Below are positions 29,511 through 41,042 of a stretch of 64,000 nt of DNA, piece by piece. Positions within the stretch are counted from its first letter, which is position 1; each line of letters starts with the position of its first letter. Made by a program: the position numbers and the translations under genes. The notes beneath the pieces were generated by a model, which worked only from the letters and a program-made list of their open reading frames with translations, was not told where the DNA came from and did not search any database. This DNA is from Pestalotiopsis fici W106-1 (lineage: Eukaryota > Ascomycota > Sordariomycetes > Amphisphaeriales > Sporocadaceae), in contig NW_006917092.1 in assembly GCF_000516985.1 (NCBI RefSeq), positions 4,073,925 to 4,137,924 of the forward strand, given 5' to 3'.

Positions 29511-29895
29511 TATAATAGCAATCCTTATTAATACCAATTATGCCTTTTAATATATTAATTATAAATATAATTAAATTAAAACGGCAAGTTTTATATTGCT
29601 TTATAATTTTATTAAAGATTTTAAAATAAGGTGCAAAATATTAAAATAAAAGTTTTAGGGGCTTTATAATATTAACCTATGGTATTAAATATAACCTTAT
29701 ATTTACTATAATAGCAATTATTGCTAATGCTAATCGTTCTTTTTAATATATTAATTATAAACGTGGTTAAATTAAAACGGCAAATTTTATATTATTTTAT
29801 AATTTTATTAAAGATCCTAAAATAGGGTGCAAAATATTAAAATAAAGGTCTTAAGCGTTTTATAATTAACCTAAAATACTAAATATATTTTTATA
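29511..29895. repeat. 196-bp tandem duplication
   Basis: Two diverged units with period 196: TATAATAGCA at 29511 and again at 29707, and ACGGCAAR at 29581 and 29777. Long stretches such as TTTTAATATATTAATTATAA and GGTGCAAAATATTAAAATAAA are shared. Both copies keep several CA and TG dinucleotides, so they look less RIP-damaged than their surroundings. I see no coding capacity. Confidence 0.82.
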
Positions 29896-32035
29896 TATAA
29901 TATAAAAGAATTTATTTAATATATTAGCTATTTTTAAAATAATATTATTCTTTAAAGCGATATTTAGCTGTTATATTTTTTTACTTTAAAATAAAATCTT
30001 TAAAGCGCTAAAAACTCCTTTAATTATTAACCTATTAATAAATATAAAATAAATATAATGCTATAAAAATACCGTTATAATTAGCGTCGCCTTAACGGGA
30101 TTATATGCGGTGCTATTTTTAATAGGAAATAAAACCTTAAAAAATACCGCGTCTAATATAATTAAAATAAAAATCGGCAATAAAGCGCTAGCGCCAATTT
30201 CCCAAATACCGCTTCGTTATTTAAAAACACAGCTCCGGTACCACCATAAATAGCCTTAAATATTATAATCCTTCCTAAAGCCGCCTTATTATTAGCCGCT
30301 AATAATATTATACTCCTAGGCATACCGTTTATTATATTCGCCGGCTTAGCATACGATAATTTTAAATATCGCGCGTTATTTTTAGCCTAATCCCTTTTAT
30401 TATTATTTTTTTAAGCTTATTTACGCATATAAATTAAAATAATCCTAAAGCGAAATAATACTAATTTAAACGCAAACGCTTTAAAAAACCGATACCTAGC
30501 TATAAAATTAAATTATTAAAATCGGCTTATTAATAAAAAGCGATAAAATAGCTTTCGAATACTAAAAAATACTATTTTTAATTATAAATCCGTGCCTTAA
30601 TAGCTTTATAAGGTTTCTCGTTTTCCGTTAGCAGCTGCGGCATATGCTTTACTTATTTAGCAAATTAAATAAACTTAAAAGCTAATAAAATCGCTATATA
30701 CCTTAATTAAAGCAATATTTTAATAAATTAAATTATATATTTTTAATTTTTAATTTTATAATCCTATTTTTTATCCCGGGAAATGCCTTTTTCCTTATTT
30801 CGTTAAAAAAACCTAAACTAATAATATTTATAATAAAAATTAACCTCCACTAAACCAATTAATTTTATACTTTTACGCCCATATATAATATTATTTACCT
30901 TTTTTAAATATTTAAATATTTAAATTATACGACCGCGGCTACGAAAATAGCCGCGTAATATAAATAATAACCGTATAACGGCGTAAAGCTCGATAATTTT
31001 TTAAAATACGGCCCGTTTTAACGTATAAATAACTTTTATTTTTATTATAACCGATTTTATATTTTGCTTTTTTATATTATTTATAAGCCGGTCGCTATTA
31101 ATAAATCGTAAACCAAATATTTCGACCGCGCGCGGTTTTTTTATATTTATAATTACCTTATCCCGGCCGCTTATAATAAATATAACCCTTTTTATTTAAT
31201 ATAATATATAATATTAATAATATACGAAAAATATTTAATTTAAATATAGCTTTATTATACGTTTAAAAGCTTCGAAAATTTATTACCGCCTTAGCGGCTA
31301 CGGCTATATTTATTTTTTTTTTTAAAATATAAGCTTTTTATGCGTTCCGTTAGCGTAAAATAAGCGATTAATATACGCGTATATAATCGCGTTTTACTCG
31401 TACGAAAAAAAATAAATTATAAACCGGGCTTTATATATAGCTTATATTTATCGGATCGTATAAAAGGATTCGCAAAAATCGTCGATTTATAAATTTATAT
31501 CGTTTATTATTATAAAAATCGCAATAATTAAAATAAGCTAGCTAAAATATACCGGATTATAACGCTATAAAAGCAATATATTAATATAAAAATAATATTA
31601 AGTTATAATGCTATATAATAAAAACTAAATTAGCTAAATTCGCCAAATTTTAAATAAGCTAACGTAAAAGGGTAAGGTTTACGACTATAATGCTTAAATA
31701 TACGTATTTTATAACGTATGCTTAAGCATATAAAAAAATAAATATATATAATATATAATATTATAAAATACCTATTTATTAATTATATATATATTAAGTT
31801 ATAATTTTATTTTAATATATTCCTTTTTACTTATTACCTATTATTATTTTGCCAAAAATCGACTTTAATATCCATTATTTATTATTAAAAATAATGCATT
31901 AATAAAACCTTACGAGACAGCTAAAAAAACAAAGTAAAATAGCGCAAAACCTACTTTAAACAGCATAAAACCTGCGTAAAACAATATTTTCGGAGTCGTT
32001 CTTTACCCAAAATAGCAGTCATCCCCATTTTTCTG

Positions 32036-32917
32036 TCAGATAAGGCTCATGTTTTCACTCAAGCCAATCAACTCCTTTCGGCAGCTTTCATAATCGGTAT
32101 TCCGTGACCCGGAATGTAAAGCGCCCACTGTACAGACAGCGGCAGCCAAAAGAGGACATCTGTGGCCGAGAGCATCGAATGATTCATTGCCTTGATCACC
32201 GAGTAATGAGTAGACAAAGTGATCCAGACGATTACGATATTTGTTGAAGTATATCTCGGCATTTCCAGCTTCGACGACTCCTTTTGTGACAATGTCCAGA
32301 TTCTGCTGGTGAGTGAATTGGGGGATATTTGTCGAAGGACCGATACAGGACCCGGGAGCATCTCCCACACCCCTATGCGGGTCGAGAATGATGTCCCAAG
32401 AATTTCCCTGTTGGCCAGGGCTATGTTGAACAGACCGATGTGTAGATGCCTCTTGGAGGTCATGGCCACGTGATTCCTGTTGCGAAGCCGTCTGATGCGG
32501 TGAGCTGGTTCTCGGAAGATGTATGTGAGCTGTGATCTTCTCGACGGCATCCTGGAGAGTCTGGAATTTCTTCTCCATAGAGTCCTTCCATCTGATAATG
32601 AATAAGCATTGCCGCAAGTCTGATTACCCTTCTTTGGGGGACCATGAGTACTGCACTGACAATGTATCATTCTCCAGGAGCATTTGCAAGCTACGATTGA
32701 CTGTGCACGATAGTCCCCTCTTTTGACACCGCGAACATGGTGGTCCAGATGCGGACATGTGACATTTGATCTTTTGCTTTCGACACGAGACACATGCCGT
32801 AATCTTGCGACTGATGTCGGGAGGTCTCGTGTCGCCAAATGAATCTCGCAGGGCTCTTACGGGCGACGAAGAAACTTCAGCCGCCGCTGTCGCCGCCGCC
32901 ATCGAATGTTCTGCCAT
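32036..32917 (-). CDS. Truncated Zn2Cys6 transcription factor
   Basis: Two exons on the minus strand, 32917-32661 and 32591-32036, joined by a 69-base intron (donor GTCAGT, acceptor ATCAG), give 270 residues. The N-terminal binuclear zinc cluster is complete: C-x2-C-x6-C-x8-C-x2-C-x6-C starting at CVSCRKQKIKC, the DNA-binding module of fungal GAL4-type regulators. After a short coiled segment (WKDSMEKKFQTLQDAVEKI) the start of a fungal middle homology region is recognisable (an IYFNKYRNRLDHF-like segment followed by RCPLLAAAVCTVGALH). It stops within about 40 residues, whereas family members usually run 500-800 residues. The stop lies within about 100 bases of the AT-rich block, so the gene is probably broken by it. 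An in-frame Met at 33007 would add 30 Cys-rich residues; I prefer 32917. Donor GTACTC nine bases further downstream in the transcript is an alternative. Confidence 0.7.
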
Positions 32918-33007
32918 GGCTCGGAGACAGCTGCGCTGATGGTTTGCCCCGCAGCACGCACAGCAGCAGCTCCAGTGCTCTTCAGCGCTCTTCAGTGTGT
33001 TGCGCAC

Positions 33008-33569
33008 AACAACTCAGCCTCCTTCTCGTCTTTCTGTTTGCTTATTGCAAACAATTGATGTTCATCTCAATTTATGTGGTCGTTGATTGATTAGCCAATA
33101 GTATTCAATGATAAACTGCCATCATTAGAACAGCAGTTGGAAAACCATCAACCTTTGAATGTCATTGTAGCAAGCTCGGACTTCGTGCCGTAGCGGGTCG
33201 CAGGTTAGGGTCGTCAGTGAGTTTAGTGGTCTATATTCTCCACAGCTAGTGCTTTCTAGGCTTCGGCAGAAGTGGGGTCCAGGGTTAGGCAAGCTGCAGC
33301 TCTTCCGGCCTTCGTCCCGGAGCCCAAATCCTGGTAATAGGATTGTTATACTAAACACACATCTACGTAGTATGCGGGAGGGCCAAACTAAGCAGGCAAC
33401 ATGCAAATAATTGACCAATGAAACATTACTGAGAATCTTTCTGCTTTGAATAAAAGAAACAAGTATAATAATACATGTTATTACATTCTATAAGTACAAA
33501 AATATCACCAATATATCCACCCCAAAGACACCCGTACTTACGGGATCTGCAACCAACAATACTTATCCT
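33008..33569. other. Intergenic, no gene seen
   Basis: Between the truncated regulator and the next minus-strand gene. It holds the regulator's presumed promoter and the neighbour's 3' flank. Short open frames here have no family resemblance. The part from about 33,420 to 33,530 is AT-rich, as expected of a 3' flank. Confidence 0.6.
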
Positions 33570-34865
33570 CTATATACCAGAAGCTCTGTAGCTGACCGGC
33601 GGCCGTGATCCCTTGCCGAATCGCGGTTCGCCGTGCTCGTCTGTTGTCGATTGCTTGGAAAACCGTGGTGGAGCTCGCTCTATGCCCCGGTCTCGCTTCG
33701 CCATGTGCTCGCTGAATGACTGTCTCTGGTCTGATGGGGCCGTTGGCGAAACAGCAGGAGGACATGGGGACTTGGCCCGGCTTGATGATTGAGAATTAGA
33801 ATGACGCACAGAAGGTGTCCTATGGAGAGACCTGTGTGGCCTAATGGTTTGCCGGGGTTCTTTTGTTTCCAATGAAGTCGCGCCGTCCTCTCTACAATCC
33901 TCTATATTCGCCGTCTGCGCAGTAGCAATTCTGTGAGCCGCTTCGGTCTTTTGTTCACGAAGTGAATCCGTGCCAGACGTCTTGTCCTGAATGATATCCA
34001 CCTGGTTGTCTTTGAATGCTTTGATATGAGACAATGACAATCGCCTCCCCCGAGCATCTACGACCTGCGGGCTGTACTTGAGCGTATCGATAACTCTGTC
34101 AATGGGGCTCTTGATTGACTCTTCTCCGTCGAATGGATATGCGGCCGCGATACTTTCATCGTCCTGAATAAATGCAGGCTGGAGACACTTTGGATTGGGA
34201 CTGGTGTTATGAAAAGACTGGCCCTGCTTTGAATATGACTTCATATACGCACCGAGCGACTCCTGTGATATTTTCAGAGGCTCGACCTTGACCGGATGGG
34301 TTTCATGTACAGTATAACGTACCTCTTGGGTCGTAAGAGAGAACGGGCCTAGTCCATGCATCTCTTGTTGTCTTGCCGTCTTGGCTCTTTGTTGAGTCTT
34401 CATCGCCCCATCAACTCTTTGTTGCGACAAGGACACCGCACCGGTCAATCGTGTTGTAGGTTTGAGGAGCTCTCCATCTTCCTCGTCGTCAAAATCCGAA
34501 ACAACTGACAACAGGTCACAGCGGTTACAATCGGGATTACCGCAAGGGACTGTATGCTCATCTTCGTAGTCGTCGGCGCTTACCACTGTAAAGTTTCCAA
34601 GTGACGGCTCGGCCCGCAGGCTATGGTTCCAAGCGTCTACGTCGTCGTCATTGACGTGTATGGCTTTGATTGCCTTCTTTTCGATAACCTGATCGACGGA
34701 TGCAACCTGCTTTTCCCCTTTCAATATGGACAACCGTCGTCGAGTCTCTTTGAAGCTCCTTGCAGACTCGGTCATCTTCCTCTTTGAGTCTTCAAGTCTG
34801 GGATTGGGAACAGAGCTCAACACTGATGCCTTTGCATAGTACTTGCGATCAAGTGGAAGCGACAT
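33570..34865 (-). CDS. Hypothetical disordered protein, 431 residues
   Basis: An uninterrupted frame of 431 codons from ATG at 34865. I do not recognise the family. The protein is highly polar and probably mostly disordered. It opens MSLPLDRKYYAKASVL, has a basic, possibly helical stretch near residues 25-70, an acidic region with a small Cys group (CGNPDCNRC, about residues 108-116) followed by DFDDEEDGE, and a Ser/Arg/Pro-rich C-terminus (residues 330-431) with many SRS, RHS and PP motifs. The CGNPDCNRC group could bind a metal but is too short to name a domain. No signal peptide or membrane segment. It could be nuclear or a signalling scaffold, but that is only composition-based. Length, sustained frame and normal codon use support a real gene. 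Confidence 0.62.
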   Translation of the reverse strand: MSLPLDRKYYAKASVLSSVPNPRLEDSKRKMTESARSFKETRRRLSILKGEKQVASVDQVIEKKAIKAIHVNDDDVDAWNHSLRAEPSLGNFTVVSADDYEDEHTVPCGNPDCNRCDLLSVVSDFDDEEDGELLKPTTRLTGAVSLSQQRVDGAMKTQQRAKTARQQEMHGLGPFSLTTQEVRYTVHETHPVKVEPLKISQESLGAYMKSYSKQGQSFHNTSPNPKCLQPAFIQDDESIAAAYPFDGEESIKSPIDRVIDTLKYSPQVVDARGRRLSLSHIKAFKDNQVDIIQDKTSGTDSLREQKTEAAHRIATAQTANIEDCREDGATSLETKEPRQTIRPHRSLHRTPSVRHSNSQSSSRAKSPCPPAVSPTAPSDQRQSFSEHMAKRDRGIERAPPRFSKQSTTDEHGEPRFGKGSRPPVSYRASGI

Positions 34866-35265
34866 TTTATAAATTTTACCAAGTTTTGTTTTATATTACA
34901 AGGTTCATCAATCAGCTTACTTACCAAGTGTTTCGCTTAAGCCTGTGTCTTATACACCCGCCGAACAATGATTTTGACAGCCATTGTGTAGACTGTGGGT
35001 TCATTGTTGCTTTATCGCGCTCCGTAAGGGCTCTGTCTTGTCTTGGTGAAAGCAAAGACATTTCTTTGTGGTCATGCAAATGGCTGTTTGGCAGCATGGC
35101 ACAAATCGAGCGATGCCAAGTCGGTGAATAGTGCAACGAAAGGGTCTCAATATCACCTTGATGCCGAAGGACAGAAAACAATTTATCAATACATTATTTT
35201 ATCAAGATGATGCATTTGCTTTTAGCAAGCATCAGTTCCAGCTTCTAATAAGAATCCTGGAGCCT
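34866..35265. other. Intergenic, presumed promoter of the hypothetical gene
   Basis: 400 bases between two minus-strand genes. It contains the downstream flank of the NUP-family gene and the upstream region of the 431-residue hypothetical gene, including an AT-rich ATTTTATAAATTTTACC just before its start codon. No additional gene supported. Confidence 0.6.
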
Positions 35266-36710
35266 CTAGTGCATGAGGCGAGCAGCCTTGGGGCTCTTGT
35301 AGAAGCCGCGTCTGCCATAGTTGCTTCTCTTGATGTATCCAGTGTAAGACGAGCCGTCAGTCCGAGCACCCTCGCCGCTGAAGACGCTACCAAGGCCAAA
35401 GTCGGGCTCTCCACCGAGGGAACCAAAGATGTCGCCAATGTAGTTGGTGGGCTCAATGCCAGCAGCAAAGGTGCAGTTCCAGCTGGTGAGGATGCCCTTG
35501 ACGATCTCGATACCAGCCAGGTAGATGTTCTCCACAGCAGGAGTGAAACCGCCCTGATCATCAATCAGAAGGTGGTCGTAGGCAGTTCCGTCCAGTGGGG
35601 GGCGGTCAAAGTCCGAGGCTATCAACATCAGGTCAGTACTCTTGGATTCGCTTGCGCATGTTAGAAGAAAAGGTGAGTATCGGGCTTACCAGTACGGACG
35701 AGAATGGTGCGGGCGTAGTCAGCGAGACCAGCCAGGTCAGCACGCATGATGGACTGGAGCACAGCCGAGTCCTCCTGTGCAGTCATGCAATAGGTGTACT
35801 CAGTCTGGTTGGTCCAGACCTTGGTGGTGTTGTCGAAGGCCTCGGCAAGGATGTTTCCAGAGTAGTAAACGTCACTGGTGGCACTGTCGCACTTGACTAC
35901 ACCAGGGGCAGCCATGGCGGCAGCGTAGGCGTCGTCGTCGGTAGTGTATCTGGCACGGTATGTCTGGGCAGTTGTGCTGTCGTTCAGCGTAGCCTGAGAG
36001 GCGAAAGAAAAGGCCAGGTCGCGGAGGGCCTCGTTGAGCTCCATGACCTCAGTGCCGTAGGATTCCTGGGGGTATTCGCCAGGGAAGCCAGTGTCGTAGG
36101 CAATGTAGCCAGAGGGGAAACTGGAGTTGAGGTCACGGATATCGAACTCGTACTGCTGAGCAACCTGGACAGAGAACTTGGAGATGGCCACACTGCCAAG
36201 GGTAGCCAGCTTGGGGGAAACACCGGCGATTCCGTTCATGAGGATGTAAGTTGACGTAAAGTCAAACTTGGTCGAAAGCATAAGAGAAGAGATGGATGCG
36301 GCAGCATTGATCTCAGCCTCGCCAGCAGTGACCTGGCAAATCTCGCCCGAGGCAGTGCAGTGAACCTGAGGGTAGATGGGAGAAAGACCAGGAACAGAAA
36401 TGTTTTGGGCAAACAAGTCTCCATAGCCACTGCTGGGCAGGTTGTCGTACCAGATATCAGCCTCGGGATAGAACTATAGGCACAAGTCAGGAATTGCTCT
36501 GGTAAAGGTTGTTAATGAGAAGGTGTCTTTTCTTCGTACCATGCTGATGATCAGAATCTTGGGAGCAATCTTCTGGGTAGTAGCACACTCATCGACAGCT
36601 CGCTTGTGCTGGGGCTGGGCTGGGTGTGCATAGGGCTGACGAGGCGCAACAGAGGCCAGAGCTTGACTGGCCACCAGCAGAGAGCTGGCAGCAATAGAAG
36701 TAGCCCGCAT
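35266..36710 (-). CDS. Purine nucleoside permease (NUP) family protein, secreted
   Basis: Three exons, 36710-36540, 36473-35690 and 35618-35266 (introns GTACGA...TATAG, 66 bases, and GTAAGC...GATAG, 71 bases), give 435 residues. An N-terminal signal peptide (MRATSIAASSLLVASQALAS) is followed by PKILIISMFYPEADIWYDN, the family's opening beta strand. Further NUP-family hallmarks are VPGLSPIYPQVHC, TAGEAEINAA, MNGIAGVSPKLATLGS, SDVYYSGNILAEAFDN, TAQEDSAVL, RTASDFDRP and the terminal NYIGDIFGSLGG. The fold resembles nucleoside phosphorylases; the founding Candida member was described as a nucleoside permease, but the secreted form and fold leave open a nucleosidase or binding role. Both splice junctions restore conserved segments, so the model is firm. 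The C-terminal KRSNYGRRGFYKSPKAARL extension is unusual to my eye. Confidence 0.9.
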
Positions 36711-39700
36711 ATTGAACGTCTTGGGAGATCACAAGAGATGTCTTTGGGTGACTCGTGAACCTGAAGCTGAAGCAAGAATGCTGACTTGCTTGCTCGGGGC
36801 TTCGGCTGGCAGAATGGTGCAAGAACAGCTACTATCTGCAGACAGACGAGAGACACTCCGGGGGATCTTCCTCCTAGGTCAGGCACGGGAAGAAGCAGAG
36901 CATATGTACGTCGTTCGGAAAGCTGCAGCAGCCCGGCTATCTGGATCTGTCATGCAATGTGACGGAGACTTACAATTTTTCTGGTCGAGCTAAAAGAAAG
37001 CTAGCCCCGAGATTCTGGAAACTATTTTATGGACCCTTCGGAATAGTGAATTACGAGGTGGATCGGGGCCGAGGTGGGAGGGAGGGAGGGAGTACGTAGG
37101 GTGAGTGAATTGGTGCGATGGAACTGATAACGGTCGCATCCGGGGTGTCTTAGACAATGACCACTTGACCTAGGTGGTATTCCATTCCTCATTGTGCGCG
37201 CCGTGCTGACAGAGGCTTGCGTGTTGGAGGCTTGTTGGAGGCGTGCGTACATTCACTCGCCAACAATAGACGACCATGGCATGCGGCGACTGCCGCCAAC
37301 GACGACGAGATAACATAATCACTAGTAGCTGTACGAAACCGACAGCTTCGGAGGATTGCACGTAGCTGAGCTGTCCGAGAACATGACGTTGCTGTTCCTG
37401 GCATCGCGTACGCGTGTCCGACATCCATGGTGCTGAGTAGTAGTAGTTGATCCTGGATATCTTGGTGATAGTACCTTGCATGGAGTGAGATAAACCAAGC
37501 GGAGCCTCGAGTCCCTCCCTGCAAACGATGGATAGTAGATGGGACCCAGAAATTTTAGTGCTAGTGTACTGCATGATGATGGATAGCATTCATGGAAAGT
37601 CCCGTGCAAATTGGATTTTCCAGGCAAATAGTGAGATGATGCGGTAAATACTAATAACCTAGGACCTGCTGGGAGGATGAAGTCGAGCTTTCTGGCTGAA
37701 TGCCTGGGGGGAGGGTTAGAAATGGTCCAACCAATCGAGTCGCCGAGATCTGTCATGTCATGATTGCACAGCAGATGGAACGAAACCGAGATCGATCTCC
37801 AAGCAAACCGGCGCGCGGGGCGAGCAGAGACAAGCTCGCCAAGCGCAGAGCCGCCGCAAGAACCGAGAGCTGCCAAGGTGCCAATGCCGCCTCCCGAACC
37901 CGGTAGTAGTGTAGGCCCATGACGGCGTTTTCCCCGAGGTTGCTTTGGTTTCCTACGATCCATACGACATCCAAGCCAAGCATCTGAGTATCAATGCTGT
38001 CCGAGTAGACAGACCAAAGGGGGAAAGGAGGGAGCTCTAGCCGATCAAAGCATTGCTGAACTCTGTAATTATAAGCCACGCTCCCAGGGTCTTTCAACTC
38101 TTATCAGTTGGGGGTCCGGGGGGGTTCAGCAGTCATTATACTGGCTTACCAGGCTCGCAAGGGCCTTGCTAGCCTCGCAAGCTTGAACCTTGGGGATAGA
38201 AAGAAATTTGCGAGGACAAAAAGAAAGAGCCGAGAGCTGAATTGCTATCACATTATTATTACATTAGCAGTTACTGCTGTCGATACGCAGGGTCCCGGGA
38301 AAAAAAGGGAAAATAAAATAAAAACGTCATGTCATTTTCTCTCGTTCGCCCTGTCGGTCGCGTGCCCAACGCACCAAAAAGCCGCGTCCAGCCCCACCAC
38401 GGCAATCCTAGCGTCTCCAGTCGACTCCATTTAAGATTATGACAATCATCAATTAGCACAGCAAACAAACGGTGAATTGACCTTTTGCCCCCTTCAACGA
38501 CCGAGCTGCTTCCTATGCTTGGTGCTGCCGACGACAAATCAGTGTCATTCTAATCAATTACTATTGGACGACGATGGATACTGTTGACTACCGAATTCTC
38601 CGTCTATTAGTCATTCTGTAGCTCAGCAAGACAAATTGTGGCTTTCATTTTTCACGTTCCGAGCTACGAGTTTGGTGGCCAGAAAGAAAGCTTCCATGTT
38701 TGAATATCGCCCAGGTGTAAGCACACCAACCATCCGTACCTATTTCAAACTTCCCGGCGTTGAGGTGCGCTCAGGTGCACTCGCCCACAAAAATGTAGGT
38801 ACTGCACTGCACTGATGCGTGGACAGAAAGGTTGGGGGTGTCCAGCGGTTGTAAAAGAAAGAACAACATCAGTGTGGGCAACCGCCGCAAGTCACCGATG
38901 TTATGGTAGCAACGAAGTCAGCAGCACCGATAAGTAGGTAGCAATAATTATGCTTCCGTCAACAAACGCGGTAGGATCACTTTTTGGTTTGATACTGTTG
39001 ATCCAACAGCCTCACTGCCAACGATTTAGGCTCAAAACATTGCTGTACACTGTACCAAATCGAGCTCCTCATATATAATGTCCTGTAATGCATAGGTACC
39101 CTACAGGAATCCGTTTGAAGCATGGCCCTTTGCTGTGTAACGTGCGATGCAGCTGTATGTCAGCAGCCTTTGGGTGGTCTATTTCCAATCCGTCACTTGA
39201 GGCCAACTCGAACGATACCATCGAGAGGTACATCAGCTACTGTACAACACATCCACGCAATGTACAAAAGTGCGTATTCAGCGCACAGGGCTCAGTCTTT
39301 CCCTCCCCTCCCTCGGAATCCGAGTTTATCCACTCGCGGGCGCGGCTTTCAGACAGCCGATTGATCTGCTGAACCAAAAGAAAATGATTCACCTTGGCGG
39401 CCCGGTCCCGTGGAAGCTACTGCCACTGCTTTGGGATGCTCGGAGTGGCTTGCGCCCAAATCCTATACCGGTGCATCGCCGCGCTATCACCGCGGGCCGT
39501 CTCTATTCTCCCATTCACGCATCAAGAACGCAGATATGATGCTTGTCAACAATCCCTAGGAGAAATTCCCCCTGCCGGCCGGGCAACAAGACACGCTATT
39601 TAACGTCTACTTGTATAAGCCTGCCGGTTCAAGCGAATGGGTGGTGCAAGGCTTGGAAACGCCAAGGTCCTGCGCCTGGATGCAATCTCAATTTCCCCTC

Positions 39701-41042
39701 TCTTGCCTTGTCGTCTGTCATGCCCTTGGATGGGTACAAGAGCAGGTATCTCCCAAGCCTTTTTCTCAAGGGATTCTTTTCCGTCCGTTGGTATTATTAA
39801 GGGGGGGCGAAGGGTCTTTGGAGGTTCACGATACAAGCCGCTCCCCAAGACGGCAAGAGCGGGCAGTTCATGTTGTCTTGAAGCCACCGCGGCACAATCG
39901 GCGTCCCGATGTCACGAATACAATTGCTGCACGTATTTTCCTGCGAGGTAATCGAGGTAATTTTGAATTCTCACCATCACAAACATATCATTGACATCAG
40001 GACTCCGTAGACGTGAAACTGGCTACGGTTCATTGCGCATCTTATCTTCGTAAAATAGCCAATGGATGACCACATGTTCCTCCGTCGACATCTATTAGCT
40101 TTGGCTCCCTCGCCTTGCTTTCAGTGTCCCTCGGCTTGAGAGTATATACCGAACAATTTGGGCGGAAATTGAACAAACCGGCAGAGATATACAACTGAAA
40201 TCACTCCCAAAGCTTACAATAATAAGCAAAGCATATATGGGCACCAGCGAAAACATCAATACGCACCAGGACGACGTGACGAGCCTCATCTACTGTTCTG
40301 GATGCCCATATTTTCGTCGTCATAAACATAGGTATTATCATACGACCAGGCTCTAGCATTCACCGGAGAAGTCGCTCCGAAGTTGCTTCGCACATAATGA
40401 CCACAATACGTGTCAAATCGATAGAATCAGTCACACTTCATTGCCACAACGGCCGTTACAATGAATTACCGCACGGGGCGGAATAGACGAGTGTATCATC
40501 AAAGTCCCATAACCCAAGCCAAAACATTATTGGCAGATTGGGATCACGCGACACCAACCTAAACTTCCATTTCTAGTTGTCAACCAAGGGAACCTCATGG
40601 TCCGATATAAATCACATCACTTCAACAGTTCTGAGCGATATGCCAAGCATCCTCACAAACCTCCTACACCTCCCGTATCTGCTTTCTTCTCCCGTTACGA
40701 CAGAGTGAAGACGTGATCTTGTTGACCGTGTACGCGTGGCATTCAAACACAATCGACCCGGTTGCAATTCCGCTCATAAAGTTTGTCTTCTGGTATTCGG
40801 TCTCTCACCCTTTCCGAGCAATGACGGAATGTATGATAGTCCTGTTACAGAGAACTGACGTGGCGATGTGAGGAAAGCAAGACATGTGGACGGTTCTCAA
40901 TGTTCAGTCATGGACTCTCGGCCACAAAATGTTTATAAAAGGAACCCTAGCAATCAATTTTCATGACTCGAGGCGTATAGACATTGACATTTTAGTCTCC
41001 ATCTTCATCTAAACAATTACACGAACACAACCTTTCCTCGCA
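36711..41042. other. Long intergenic region, no gene seen
   Basis: 4.3 kb between the divergently transcribed NUP gene (minus) and a small secreted-protein gene (plus). Numerous short open frames overlap on both strands between 37.0 and 40.3 kb, but none resembles a protein family, has convincing exon continuity, or outlasts its overlapping frames. A GGGAGGGAGGGAGG tract lies at about 37,076-37,092. Composition is ordinary and not RIP-like. Regulatory DNA, unrecognised short genes or non-coding RNAs cannot be excluded. Confidence 0.6.
40934..40940 (+). promoter_or_regulatory. TATA box of the small secreted-protein gene
   Basis: TATAAAA, in GTTTATAAAAGG, about 105 bases before the ATG at 41043. 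It is followed by a pyrimidine- and CA-rich leader (CTCCATCTTCATCTAAAC) typical of fungal transcription starts. Confidence 0.6.

Larger units (their letters stand above)
1..31950. repeat. AT-rich RIP-degraded block without genes
   Basis: A continuous AT-rich isochore, roughly a quarter GC by eye, against about half GC in the rest of the window. CpA and TpG are scarce almost throughout and TpA is in great excess, while CpG is still common. That is the pattern of RIP (C to T, preferring CpA, on both strands), not of CpG methylation decay. Stop codons are dense in all frames; the few short open frames are repeat-encoded or chance. The block most likely consists of old transposons and other duplicated sequence, but I could not assign any stretch to a named element family by reading it. 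It ends abruptly near 31,900-32,030, where CA and TG return. It could belong to a subtelomeric, pericentromeric or dispersed AT-rich compartment; the sequence does not decide. Confidence 0.93.

Noticed and set aside
32068..32838. 256-codon minus frame overlapping the truncated regulator
   Set aside because: Shadow of the real gene in another frame; only the two-exon model restores zinc cluster, coiled segment and middle homology region.
35131..36254. Plus-strand frames of 177 and 219 codons
   Set aside because: Antisense shadows of the NUP-family gene, whose minus-strand exons carry the family motifs.
37322..38537. Overlapping frames of 70-213 codons on both strands
   Set aside because: Mutually overlapping, no recognisable domain, no plausible exon chain; taken as chance frames in GC-balanced DNA.
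39088..39994. Several stacked plus-strand frames of 70-127 codons
   Set aside because: They overlap each other in different frames and none shows a domain or a credible start context.
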